From Liolophura sinensis (taxonomy: Eukaryota > Mollusca > Polyplacophora > Chitonida > Chitonidae): a stretch of DNA of 64,000 nucleotides. Of the stretch, positions 47,001 to 51,000 are shown in pieces (the stretch's first letter is position 1; each line of letters begins with the position of its first letter). The translations under genes were made by a program, and so were the position numbers. A model generated the notes under the pieces. The model worked only from the letters and a program-made list of their open reading frames with translations, was not told where the DNA came from and did no database searches. Location: contig NC_088301.1 of NCBI RefSeq assembly GCF_032854445.1, positions 40,723,187 to 40,787,186 on the forward strand. The letters are read 5' to 3'.

Positions 47001-47591
47001 TTTACTTTATCTGTTGTGAAATGCTCTGGATTCGAACTTCCATCTGACAGCATGTCGGGTCGATCCTAAGGTGGTTGCTTATATCACACATGAACATGGT
47101 AAGGGTTGAATGCGCGTGTGGGTGTGTGGACTATATCTGAAAAGGATCTCCTGCATATTTGGCCAGCCTCATTCAGCGAAGCATGAATGAAATGACGTAA
47201 ATAGTGACATAAAAAGTTACATATAAATATTACCCCAGTCTTTAAAACTGTCTAACTTGCTACGTTACTACTTACGTCATTCCATTCATGCTTCGCTGAT
47301 GTCTAAAAACCACGTTCTAGCACATCTGGAGTGATGTAGAGGTATAAGCAACTGGCTACAGACCCGACTTGCTGTCAGGTGAAAGTCGAATCCAGAGCAT
47401 TTCACAATAAATAAAGCAGGTCGTTTCCAAAATATGTTGGGGAGCGGGAGGAGAATTATCACAGCAAATCAGAGGAGGGTCCATGGGCCACCTCGGCCCA
47501 GGAAGCTCCGCGGCTTAGGGTTGTCTATTCTACCTTTATGATCTGACAGATCCTTACCAGTTGTCGCAGGTTCCTCCATGGGCGCCGCCAT
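5570..47591 (-). CDS. ZNF277: ZNF277-like C2H2 zinc-finger protein (14 exons, 439 aa)
   Basis: The coding sequence joins 47558-47591, 36383-36482, 35192-35374, 34161-34249, 33501-33586, 32604-32695, 32306-32370, 28078-28123, 26807-26939, 25399-25475, 11538-11637, 7649-7741, 6686-6810 and 5570-5666. All junctions are GT-AG and in phase, giving 1320 nt. Vertebrate ZNF277 is about 450 residues. Five C2H2 fingers are visible: C65/C68-H86/H91, C184/C187-H201/H206, C235/C238-H251/H256, C317/C320-H333/H338 and C372/C375-H388/H394. Recognition rests on blocks such as YFLLCDVLPED, CLYCEKLFKDRWTLKEHMRK, YDKFYVINYLELGK and LNFYQQVKLVNFIRRQ, which match ZNF277 closely. In mammals ZNF277 is reported to act with Polycomb component BMI1 and to bind ribosomal protein uS5; that function is family knowledge only. 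The gene is head-to-head with a DOCK gene, and intron 10 hosts an antisense GPCR. Confidence 0.93.
5983..6670. repeat. 21-bp minisatellite in the last ZNF277 intron
   Basis: The unit approximates CATGTGGTGATGTACAGGT, repeated about 30 times with drift. Because 21 is a multiple of three, long repetitive open frames appear on both strands (seven-residue periods). They are artefacts of the repeat, not genes. The array ends about 15 bp from the splice donor of exon 13. Confidence 0.95.
6686..6810 (-). CDS. ZNF277: ZNF277-like exon 13
   Basis: The exon encodes IHQCLCYGCSSKFQSKQDLL followed by DHMHSESH, i.e. the complete fifth C2H2 finger (C372, C375, H388, H394). The donor is GTAAGA and the acceptor TTGCAG; the exon ends in phase 2 (GA). 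Confidence 0.93.
7649..7741 (-). CDS. ZNF277: ZNF277-like exon 12
   Basis: The 31 codons begin with ELHDFD, which supplies the last histidine of finger 4, and contain the signature LNFYQQVKLVNFIRRQ. The donor is GTGTGT and the acceptor TTTCAG. Confidence 0.93.
7912..8640. repeat. 46-bp minisatellite
   Basis: The unit reads approximately GAGAGAACTGCCCTTGGTTA, TGGGAGACCAATCTGAATGA, AAGTAG. Neighbouring unit starts are 46 bp apart (for example 8153 and 8199). The array lies in ZNF277 intron 11 and shares the AACTGCC-TTGGYTATG core with the 39-bp array downstream. Confidence 0.95.
8690..8805 (+). repeat. Dispersed repeat B, copy 2
   Basis: Matches the reverse complement of 3962-4100 and sits between two minisatellites. 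Unknown family. Confidence 0.65.
8857..9270. repeat. 39-bp minisatellite
   Basis: The unit is approximately GAACTGCCATGGTTATGGAA followed by GCCAATGGGTGACAGAAGG. The 39-bp period is visible at 9154 and 9193. The unit length is a multiple of three, so open frames on both strands with 13-residue periods are repeat artefacts. Confidence 0.95.
9275..11186. other. Intronic sequence of ZNF277 intron 11, no feature recognised
   Basis: No conserved exon, SINE or tandem array was seen. Short open frames here (for example 9618-9956) lack recognisable motifs. Confidence 0.5.
11187..11295. repeat. 18-bp tandem repeat
   Basis: About six units of TATGACATCAGTGCGGTC with substitutions, in ZNF277 intron 11. 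Confidence 0.9.
11538..11637 (-). CDS. ZNF277: ZNF277-like exon 11
   Basis: The exon encodes SEWTEDPSSQAVCLFC and EKINKHLH. It provides the cysteines (317, 320) and first histidine of finger 4, which is completed across the junction with exon 12. It matches the W-E-x-P-x-S-AVCLFCE segment of vertebrate ZNF277. The donor is GTAAGT and the acceptor TTTCAG. Confidence 0.92.
11892..12706. repeat. 19-bp minisatellite interrupted by a SINE
   Basis: The unit is about ACATAGGATTGCCAGCTGK. Some stretches alternate two unit types to give a 38-bp period (12425-12540). The SINE at 12015-12286 splits the array. Confidence 0.93.
12015..12286 (+). repeat. Full-length tRNA-derived SINE
   Basis: This is the best-preserved copy in the window. 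The A-box TGGCTCAGTTGG and the B-box-like GAGTTCAAGTC mark the tRNA-like head. The body reads CTTCCTCTCCGGCCGTACGT and the tail CGGCATAAAACACCAATCAA, ending in (AAAT)n. CATAGGATTGC occurs directly on both sides, compatible with an 11-bp target-site duplication. The host minisatellite also repeats that word, so this is not proof. Confidence 0.92.
12711..12723. repeat. G homopolymer (13 nt)
   Basis: An uninterrupted G run directly at the end of the 19-bp minisatellite. Confidence 0.95.
13569..13618 (-). repeat. SINE tail fragment
   Basis: TTTATTTATTTATTTGATTG followed by GTTTTATTCAGTGCTCAA, the reversed tail of the SINE family. Confidence 0.7.
14027..14045. repeat. C homopolymer (19 nt)
   Basis: A long C tract followed immediately by an A tract; the longest of several G/C homopolymers in the window. 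Confidence 0.95.
14617..14697 (-). repeat. SINE fragment
   Basis: The reversed tail and part of the body (TTGATTGGAATTTTATGCCA, GGAAACCAGGCATAGCCC). Confidence 0.75.
15780..15897 (-). repeat. SINE fragment at the edge of the 61-bp array
   Basis: Contains TATTTGATTGGTGATTTATG, AGGAGGAAACTGGGCCAAGC and ACCATCCGTAAATTGCTGGC. It is followed directly by the 61-bp array; similar but degenerate units occur upstream too (about 15480-15780). Confidence 0.85.
15925..17215. repeat. 61-bp minisatellite, about 21 copies
   Basis: The unit contains GTGTAGATATTGGTGGGTGT, TGGGAAAAGTGTCATAACTG and TAATGGTGTAGATGAAGGGA in that order. Unit starts at 16130 and 16191 give the period. Two versions (TAATGGTG and TCATGGTG) alternate in blocks. 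It lies upstream of the nested GPCR, in intron 10. Confidence 0.97.
17240..18770. other. Region upstream of the nested GPCR
   Basis: No exon was recognised. A G13 run is at 18025-18037. The GPCR promoter and any 5' UTR exon probably lie here, because an acceptor-like sequence sits just before its start codon. Confidence 0.4.
18025..18037. repeat. G homopolymer (13 nt)
   Basis: An uninterrupted G run in otherwise AT-rich sequence. Confidence 0.95.
18828..19619 (+). CDS. GPCR exon 1 (N-terminus to TM6)
   Basis: The first ATG (MATNNSTVTV) is taken as the start. An acceptor-like TTGTGCAG ends at 18798, so an upstream non-coding exon is likely. Exon 1 ends CCATTCTTT before GTAAGT, inside TM6. 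Confidence 0.9.
18828..22166 (+). CDS. Class A GPCR, prostanoid-receptor-like, two exons (349 aa)
   Basis: The coding sequence joins 18828-19619 and 21909-22166 (264 + 85 codons, GT-AG, phase 0). Seven membrane segments can be traced. The N-terminus has sequons at N4, N5 and N12. TM1 carries SNLV (N42), TM2 LAAND (D71), TM3 starts at C98 and ends with ERY (122-124), C177 pairs with C98 in loop 2, and TM7 has NPILY (297-301). A CCC cluster (317-319) suggests tail palmitoylation. TM6 reads SICNGPFF, without the usual CWxP tryptophan. TM4 lacks its usual Trp and TM5 its usual Pro. The CxxP form of TM6 and a loop-2 GVG...FCGFNW resemble prostanoid receptors, but the prostanoid TM7 Arg and DPW are absent. 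The ligand is unknown. TM7 has no lysine, so it is not an opsin. The gene lies antisense inside ZNF277 intron 10. Confidence 0.9.
19741..19786 (+). repeat. SINE tail fragment
   Basis: GATATTCTTGAGTTCGCTGT and a CAAATAAATAA end match the SINE tail. Confidence 0.65.
20187..20199. repeat. G homopolymer (13 nt)
   Basis: An uninterrupted G run in the GPCR intron. Confidence 0.95.
20964..21045 (+). repeat. SINE 3' fragment
   Basis: CCACCATAATGCTGGCCGCC then TTCTTGAGTACAGCGTAAAA and a CAAATAAA end. Another fragment in opposite orientation starts 18 bp further on. Confidence 0.85.
21063..21146 (-). repeat. SINE 3' fragment, opposite orientation to its neighbour
   Basis: TTTATTTATTTGATTGATGT and ACAGCCAGCATTATGGTTGG. 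Together with the preceding fragment it makes a tail-to-tail pair. Confidence 0.85.
21408..21673 (-). repeat. Full-length tRNA-derived SINE
   Basis: Runs from the reversed tail (GTTTGATTGGTATTTTACGC) through GGAAGCCAGCATGAGCTTGA to the reversed A-box region (CCAACTCAGCCACGGAGGCA). Confidence 0.92.
21909..22166 (+). CDS. GPCR exon 2 (TM6 end, TM7, C-tail)
   Basis: Begins IKLIIDGIRKKENIEAIEDS, continues with TM7 and NPILY, and ends VQGYI followed by TAG. The acceptor is TTTCAG. Confidence 0.9.
   Translation: MKLIIDGIRKKENIEAIEDSVTSILLFCTPVINPILYLVFNKSYRQLLCKMKCCCRPNAVIHQQALQNRPERKHNSRQENVQGYI
22694..22699 (+). promoter_or_regulatory. Candidate poly(A) signal of the GPCR gene
   Basis: AATAAA about 530 nt past the GPCR stop codon, on the right strand. 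Confidence 0.4.
23000..25190. repeat. 49/47-bp minisatellite with higher-order structure
   Basis: Type A units (49 bp) begin with AGACCCTGGTGTGAGAAGTC and type B units (47 bp) with AGATAGGTTTGAGAAGTCAG; both end in GATAACCACTAAC or AATAACCACTAAC. A block of four A units and one B unit, 243 bp, is repeated almost unchanged at about 24242 and 24485. A SINE (23211-23461) interrupts the diverged left end. Confidence 0.97.
23211..23461 (-). repeat. Near full-length SINE inside the 49-bp array
   Basis: From TTTATTTGATTGGTGTTTTA through GGAAGCCAGCATGACCTGGA to CTGAGCCACGGAGGCCC. Minisatellite units flank both ends. Confidence 0.92.
25399..25475 (-). CDS. ZNF277: ZNF277-like exon 10
   Basis: Encodes ELGKNWEKIKLEEEDSCESE and an acidic TDDDE run, matching the acidic linker between fingers 3 and 4 in vertebrate ZNF277. 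The acceptor is ATCAG and the donor GTAAGT. Confidence 0.9.
25622..25667 (-). repeat. SINE tail fragment
   Basis: (TTTA)n followed by TTTGATTGGTGTTTCACGCC. Confidence 0.75.
25680..26806. other. ZNF277 intron 9, no feature recognised
   Basis: Apart from a short CACCTAACACCTAA stutter near 26488 nothing was identified. Confidence 0.45.
26807..26939 (-). CDS. ZNF277: ZNF277-like exon 9
   Basis: Encodes NLLCLYCEKLFKDRWTLKEH, MRKKHHRRINPENKTYDKFY and VINYL. This is the most conserved block of the family and includes finger 3 (C235, C238, H251, H256). The acceptor is TTTCAG and the donor GTAAGT. Confidence 0.96.
28078..28123 (-). CDS. ZNF277: ZNF277-like exon 8
   Basis: A 46-nt exon encoding VFVDEFLDIIQSKLN, the linker before finger 3. 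Bounded by TTTCAG and GTAAGT, and it restores the phase between exons 7 and 9. Confidence 0.88.
28905..29190. repeat. About 174-bp tandem repeat, copies 1 and 2
   Basis: Two units with landmarks ATACACTAAGTCAGG / ATACATTAAGTCCGG and TACCACCCCTAAC, about 173 bp apart. Further units resume at 31005, so the array is interrupted by about 1.8 kb that starts with the inverted-repeat element at 29191. Confidence 0.85.
29191..29544. mobile_element. Non-autonomous inverted-repeat element (MITE-like), 354 bp
   Basis: The left end CATTTATTTTTTCAGATTTT and the reverse complement of the right end (ending AAAAATCTAAAAAAATAAAT then G) match over about 70 bp, including the shared GGTGGGCTTTATG / CATAAGCCCACC block. 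The interior has no coding capacity. A target-site duplication could not be fixed. Confidence 0.75.
29869..29896. repeat. (ATCA)n microsatellite
   Basis: Perfect TCAA/ATCA tetranucleotide run. Confidence 0.95.
31005..31530. repeat. About 174-bp tandem repeat, copies 3 and 4, split by a SINE
   Basis: The units resume with CTAAGTCAAGAATTCAGTAA and again with CACTAAGTCAGGAATTCAG. The SINE at 31176-31322 lies between them. Confidence 0.85.
31176..31322 (-). repeat. SINE, head truncated
   Basis: Contains TACGCCGTACTCAAGGATAT, GGCGGCCAGCATTATGGGGG and GAAACCCACGACCATCTGCA. Confidence 0.9.
32115..32180 (+). repeat. Diverged SINE tail
   Basis: CTGGCTGCTGTCATAAAAGT, GAAATATTCTT and an AATAAAT end resemble the SINE tail with many changes. 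Confidence 0.5.
32306..32370 (-). CDS. ZNF277: ZNF277-like exon 7
   Basis: Encodes ADLINHMASQHDFNIGSPDN, which carries both histidines (201, 206) of finger 2 and matches the LNHMAREHAFNIGLPDN block of vertebrate ZNF277. The acceptor is TTGCAG and the donor GTATGT. Confidence 0.94.
32604..32695 (-). CDS. ZNF277: ZNF277-like exon 6
   Basis: Encodes AKVLDQQERERNDDTFSKDC and VFCRKNFSGR, with the cysteines of finger 2 (184, 187). The donor is GTAAAA, weaker than the others, and the acceptor TTCACAG. Confidence 0.93.
32838..32918 (-). repeat. SINE fragment
   Basis: TTTATTTATTTATTTGTTTA, ACTCAAGAATATTTCACTTA and CAGTGGCCAGCATTA. Confidence 0.85.
33501..33586 (-). CDS. ZNF277: ZNF277-like exon 5
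   Basis: Encodes VNCGHYFLLCDVLPEDKDLR and QFLQKQKL, nearly identical to the YFLLCDVLPED region of vertebrate ZNF277. The acceptor is TTTCAG and the donor GTAAGT. Confidence 0.95.
34161..34249 (-). CDS. ZNF277: ZNF277-like exon 4
   Basis: Encodes YWKERFKGGLLSDFCTSLKI followed by AEDKSAKTS. It corresponds to the LYWRKRF..DFC segment after finger 1. The acceptor is TTTCAG and the donor GTAATG. Confidence 0.9.
35192..35374 (-). CDS. ZNF277: ZNF277-like exon 3
   Basis: Encodes CPCLLCDKKFDLSDSSDKNT, CLEHLLTLHRLVIGEVELIA and DLKA. Finger 1 has the long spacer typical of the family (C65-x2-C68-x17-H86-x4-H91). The acceptor is CTTCAG and the donor GTAAGT. Confidence 0.94.
35982..36252 (-). repeat. 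Near full-length SINE, diverged
   Basis: From TTTATTTATTTGATTGTTTT through CCAGCCTGAGCTGGACTTGA to AATGCTAACCACAGAGGCCC. It ends 130 bp before ZNF277 exon 2. Confidence 0.88.
36383..36482 (-). CDS. ZNF277: ZNF277-like exon 2
   Basis: Encodes NTMDKPVLETLNFCEMTALD and IPEKEQNRRDSS. It is open from a TTTCAG acceptor to a GTGAGT donor. Similarity to vertebrate ZNF277 is weak here, as expected for the variable N-terminus. The phase fits exons 1 and 3. Confidence 0.85.
36765..37110. repeat. Imperfect tandem repeat, about three diverged copies
   Basis: Recurring blocks GGAAAACARTTGGAGTT, TAGCCCAGACA and ATATATAAGRGGAAAATG, spaced about 125-155 bp. Confidence 0.6.
37904..39055 (+). pseudogene. Decayed element: SWIM zinc finger, Ulp1-like protease and PHD-like segments
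   Basis: Three coding traces lie in order on the plus strand. At 37904-38090 a stretch starting MSQFLALDNNRVVLVPSLKA leads to FVVEGKVGKKYAVQLYPKPL and CQCP. After a frame change comes YHIIAFKMSVGD. The Cx-C...Y-H pattern fits a SWIM zinc finger. At about 38540-38700, KFTPAPSVHINHAEAFH, a stop at the expected Trp, then ECIYLLDSKLRDPKTIPECV resembles the His/Asp part of Ulp1-type C48 proteases. At 38762-39055 a cysteine-rich stretch (SVCRCRRLDCAENMILFDGT) looks like a PHD finger remnant. Stops and frame changes show it is dead. The combination resembles transposon-derived proteins common in marine invertebrates; the exact superfamily is inference. It lies in ZNF277 intron 1, antisense to it. 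Confidence 0.6.
39307..39318. repeat. G homopolymer (12 nt)
   Basis: Uninterrupted G run. Confidence 0.95.
39594..39668 (-). repeat. SINE head fragment
   Basis: CCCAGCATGAGTTGAGCTTA and CGTGTTGGTGAGAGGCTCC are the reversed tRNA-like half without the tail. Confidence 0.75.
40376..40625. repeat. Tandem duplication, about 111-bp period
   Basis: Two diverged copies: ATGGAAGCCCTTTTATGCCA (40378) and ATGGAGGCCCGTTTATGCCA (about 40489), each followed by an AGCAGTACTATG / CCAGTACTATG block. Confidence 0.7.
41195..41385 (+). mobile_element. Truncated copy of the GGGGCC-TIR element
   Basis: Begins GGGGCCAATTTCACAAAGCC and then GACTTAAGTCAAAATTTTAA, closely matching the left end of the element at 44518-45310. 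The right terminal repeat was not found. Confidence 0.65.
41460..41698 (-). repeat. Near full-length SINE, diverged
   Basis: TTTATTTATTTCATTGCTGT, CTCAAGAATATTTCACTTAC, GAAGCCAGCATGAGTTGGAC and a reversed head ending GCCACTCTGGCCCC. Confidence 0.88.
42282..42313. repeat. (ATT)n-rich microsatellite at a repeat boundary
   Basis: TTATTAATAATATATTATTA and following ATT units directly abut the start of dispersed repeat C. Confidence 0.9.
42313..44033 (+). mobile_element. Dispersed repeat C, copy 1 (about 1.7 kb)
   Basis: Matches the reverse complement of 56870-58135 across many blocks: a GACTATTGTTCTGGTTCAG start, ATATGCATGTACAAGA, AGCTATGAAGTTGAAAATT, ATGAAATTATTAAGCACCAG and GAGATGTGGTTTCCACAA-like segments. 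Open frames in the two copies are not conserved, so a coding role is unlikely. A reverse-oriented GTGGATCACC-containing block also recurs. Unknown non-autonomous family; it contains a C16 run. Confidence 0.7.
43381..43396. repeat. C homopolymer (16 nt)
   Basis: Uninterrupted C run inside dispersed repeat C, copy 1. Confidence 0.95.
44034..44175 (-). repeat. SINE, head truncated
   Basis: TTTGATTGCTGTTTACCCTG, ACTCAAGAATATTTTACTTA, GTGGTCAGCATTGTGGTGGG. It joins repeat C on the left and the 17-bp array on the right. Confidence 0.85.
44195..45430. repeat. 17-bp tandem repeat interrupted by a TIR element
   Basis: Units such as AAGTGTACCTGTACTGT and AAGTCTAACTGTGCTGT run from 44195 to 44517 and resume from 45311 to about 45430. 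Confidence 0.9.
44518..45310. mobile_element. 793-bp DNA-transposon-like element with terminal inverted repeats
   Basis: The left end GGGGCCGATTCCACAAAGCC and the reverse complement of the right end, GGGGCTGATTCCACACAGCC, form a terminal inverted repeat. It extends through TTCTGACTTAA for about 34 bp. No transposase frame is present, so it is non-autonomous. It is inserted in the 17-bp array, whose units flank both ends. A truncated relative lies at 41195. Confidence 0.82.
45430..47001. other. ZNF277 intron 1, unassigned sequence
   Basis: AT-rich; no exon or named repeat was recognised. The part from about 46100 to 46500 has two short open frames without motifs. Confidence 0.45.
47002..47417. 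mobile_element. Foldback palindrome, about 416 bp
   Basis: The left arm contains TTGTGAAATGCTCTGGATTC and GACAGCATGTCGGGTC. The right arm, reversed, reads TTGTGAAATGCTCTGGATTC and GACAGCAAGTCGGGTC. An inner pair (CAGCGAAGCATGAATGAAAT and its reverse-complement partner at 47262-47302) shows that nearly the whole length is an imperfect palindrome. It is about 140 bp inside ZNF277 intron 1, close to the shared promoter. Foldback MITE is the likely explanation. Confidence 0.82.
47558..47591 (-). CDS. ZNF277: ZNF277-like exon 1 (start codon)
   Basis: Encodes MAAPMEEPATT plus one base before GTAAGG. The start is decided by an in-frame TAG two codons upstream (TAG TTC AAG ATG) and a good context (A at -3, G at +4). 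The phase fits exon 2, about 11 kb away. Short N-terminus, so this exon is the least certain of the gene. Confidence 0.75.
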
Positions 47592-47596
47592 CTTGA
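47582..47596 (-). promoter_or_regulatory. YY1-type element over the ZNF277 start codon
   Basis: The minus strand reads TTCAAGATGGCGGCG, matching the YY1 core AAnATGGCGGC. YY1 sites overlapping the first ATG are well known at TATA-less housekeeping promoters. Motif match only. Confidence 0.55.
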
Positions 47597-48021
47597 ACTA
47601 AGATCTGATATGATTGGTTGAGAAATGTTCTATGTCATGTCCGCACGCATGTTCAGGAGACAGAGGAGTATTATTGTGTTCTATCCTATTAAATATGAAT
47701 CGATCTTTATCCAAGATATGTCAGCACACTAGAGTAACTGCTTAGTCAAAGACGAGAGTAAAATTGTACTTCAAACATACAAATCAATCATTGGATGGTA
47801 AACTTTTACTTGATCAGAGGATAAACGGGAAATACCGAGAGCAGCCGACTACAGATCATGTGACAAAACAACATGGCGCTTATGTCAGAGGTCAGATCAT
47901 GGATGTGTAAAGAAAGCAGTGGTTTGTATTTTCGAACAGGAAGTAAATTGAATGACGGCTGTCATTAAATACCAGTTCCATTCAGCCATTAGGTACAGGA
48001 AGAGTGTGATTATCCGCAAAA
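47592..48021. promoter_or_regulatory. Shared bidirectional promoter of ZNF277 and DOCK
   Basis: Only 430 bp separate the two divergent start codons. Besides the YY1-type site there is a second AACATGGCGC word at 47871 and an M-box/E-box-like ATCATGTGAC near 47856. No clear TATA box was seen. The ATG at 47873 would open a 31-codon frame ending at a TAA before the DOCK start and could be an upstream ORF. Confidence 0.7.
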
Positions 48022-48058
48022 ATGGCCTGGCGACCATCCAGGATTAAATGTGGCGTTG
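48022..48058 (+). CDS. DOCK4: DOCK exon 1 (start codon)
   Basis: Encodes MAWRPSRIKCGV plus one base; the donor is GTAAGT. It resembles the MxxW-P-x-K-x-x-YGV start of DOCK proteins. Confidence 0.85.
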
Positions 48059-51000
48059 GTAAGTTATGTTTCCGTGTGGAGGCGTGGCAGTGAATGATGG
48101 ATAAGGATAAGGGATACTTTCTCAAGATTAAGACAACTTCCCTGACCTTAATACTCGGGATACTGAGTGTAATGTCCAACTTCAAAAAATTGTCTTAAAA
48201 CTTCATATGTACTTTTAACTTTGAGAGAACCCCGAAAAACATGGTCATAGCTTAACACCTTGCTATCGTCTAAAGTAAAAAGCTTTCAACATAGATTGAA
48301 AACTTCCAATTACTGAAGAGTGATTTTAACGTTAAGCTCTCTTTACACTTTGGCTTCACTCATAGAAAGATTACATTGTCAAGATAGTAAAAGTTTTTTA
48401 GTCAGAGTTGCAGTGATTCAACTCAATATGCCTCATTTCTGTCCACTATGCCTTCAGTTGTCTATAATTGTCTAGTACATGGGTACTGTATAAATTGTAA
48501 GGACTAGTATGTCTTGGCTGCCAACCTGATGCCTACTAGTATTAGTGTCGTAAGGTCAACTACATCTCTGTCAGGGTTTTCAGACGATGAAATGTAGTCC
48601 AGACGTAACTTAGTCTGTGATTTACTTACCTACAGATTGACTACCATTGGATACCATTTTTTAATGTATTGCATTCTTCATGATTATGTCTCTGTTGTCT
48701 GACAGTCTTTTTGGGTAATGCCTGTCTGTCTGCTAATGCCAGTGTCCACAAATGCACAACATACTAAGTCTGCCATTTTTAGACCTATAAATACAAAATG
48801 TGAATTTTATTGCCTTATCTTTCTTATTAACAGGTGTATGTAATTGCAAAGCACAGGGCAGTGAGGGACTTGAAGTCAGAGTAGGAGAGATATTTCACAT
48901 CCTTGAGGACTACCATGCTGTTGATAATCAGCCACCTGGTTTGTATTAAATGAAGTTCAAAATAGTTTTAGCATCGTTTTCTTTTTTCTTCTGTATATGA
49001 CTGGGCAGCTATGTTGGAGTTTGAACTGTCAACCTTTGGGTATGGAATCCTTGCCTCTGCAACCAGATTACAGTGAAATTGCCTTCAGTACTTATATTTC
49101 ACCTTCTTAAATTCATCCCTCTTTTAAACCTGTTCATGGGCTTATGACAAGGGCTGTCACCACCCATGATAGGTATTCTGCAAACTATTGCAGGCTAAAG
49201 TTAAGCTACGTAACTAACCCTGCTCTCAGGAACCCTAACGTGTCAACTGGTTTGGTGCTTGAACCACTGACCTTTGGATTTTTTATTCTATGCGTATTAC
49301 ACTTACAATAAAGGGAAATTCCCTCCAGCTGTAAGTAGATAGTGCTTACATTCAACCTGTCACACTTACATTCAAAATGACCTTGCATGATTATGAGCTT
49401 TTCTATTCCTTATGTGCAAACAAGATTAAATTTCAAATAGAAATCTATTTTTCTGGGACGTATGGTGTGGTATTATGAAAGGATCAGAAGTCCAGAAAAC
49501 TGTACGGCTTTGTGCTGTTAATGAAACTCATTTAGGTTTAGCCAGTTATAACAAGGCTACAGAGGAAAAGAATTTTAACAATATATCATACTTAACATCT
49601 GCTCAGCATTGAGTATTCCCTCCTTCCCTGGGTTTCTAAGATTGTACCCCAGACACATGTATAAACACGTAGGTTGACAAGTTTTCATACCATGTTAGTT
49701 AATCGAGCGAAGACTCCAGAAGCATCACCAGTATTAGACATACCTGTAGAAAGCATGTGTAGTTGGGTGAAAGTGTAAATTAACTACAGTGGGAAATGGC
49801 CAGCTGGTTTATCTGCTTATCTTTTAACCGGTGGGACATAGGGTGCCATTGCTACCTGGTAAAGGGAATTTGTGGAATCGCCTACTGTCAGTGTTCATAT
49901 GGCCTTTCAAGACAGTATTAAAGCATTATACAACACTTTTGTGGATGTTTGCACAGTCTAATGTTTGTTGAAGACCACATATTTTTCACCAGTATGGTGG
50001 GTGTATATATGTCTATGTCAGGTGTGGGAAGGTTTGTCAGTAAGTTGCCGAAGGTCAGTGTTTACAAGGGGCACTGCAGTTTCCTCCACTGGTGAAACTG
50101 AAACATAGTACATAAGTGAAATATTATTGAGTATTGTATTAAACAGTTATAAAATGAGCAGGTAAAATGGATGTCCATTTCCAGAGGTAAATTATGTATT
50201 TTGATACCATATACCATATCAAGAGATTCTCATTGGTCTTTGTAGATTTTTAATTTCTTGTGGAGAGATGATTTACCCAGAATTTTAAATTCACAAAATT
50301 GATATGTCATAGATAAATATAGAGATATCATACCTATTTATTTATAGAAATTTCATACCTGTATAATTTTAATACTGGATGACCCTTTAGTAGTATTTGT
50401 TAACATAATACACTGAATATTTTAATCCTTGAAACTTGATCTAGATTAGATCAGTGTTAAACTTAACACTACCCTACAAGCTTTTTGCATATGAAAGAGA
50501 CACTTTCAGAGCAATTTATGCACGTTTATATATTGAGTTTGGAGACAAAGCTACATTGGTTAGATTGGCCATTTTCATGGCTTCACAAAAAGTATAATTT
50601 TATCGATCTACACAGAATAATGCCTTCAGTATAAGCTTGAATAAACACTTAAAAAATATGTGAAACAGTTGAAGAATTACCGTAACTCTAAAAGAAGACT
50701 TTTCGCATATTTCTACAGATGGTTGTTAAAAGTGCCTTTTGATGATTATTATTAATGTTTATTATTTGATTGGTGATTTACGCCGTAGTCAAGAATATTT
50801 CACTTACACGACAGCGGCCAGCATTATGATGGGAGGAAAACCCACAGCCATCCGCAGGTTGCTTGCAGACCTTCCCACTTATAGTAGTAGATTAAGCCGG
50901 CTGGACTTGAACTCACAGTGACCACATTGGTGAGAGGCTCCTGGGTCACTACGCTGCACAAGCAGGCAAACCAGCTGAGCCACAGAGGCCTCATACCTTT

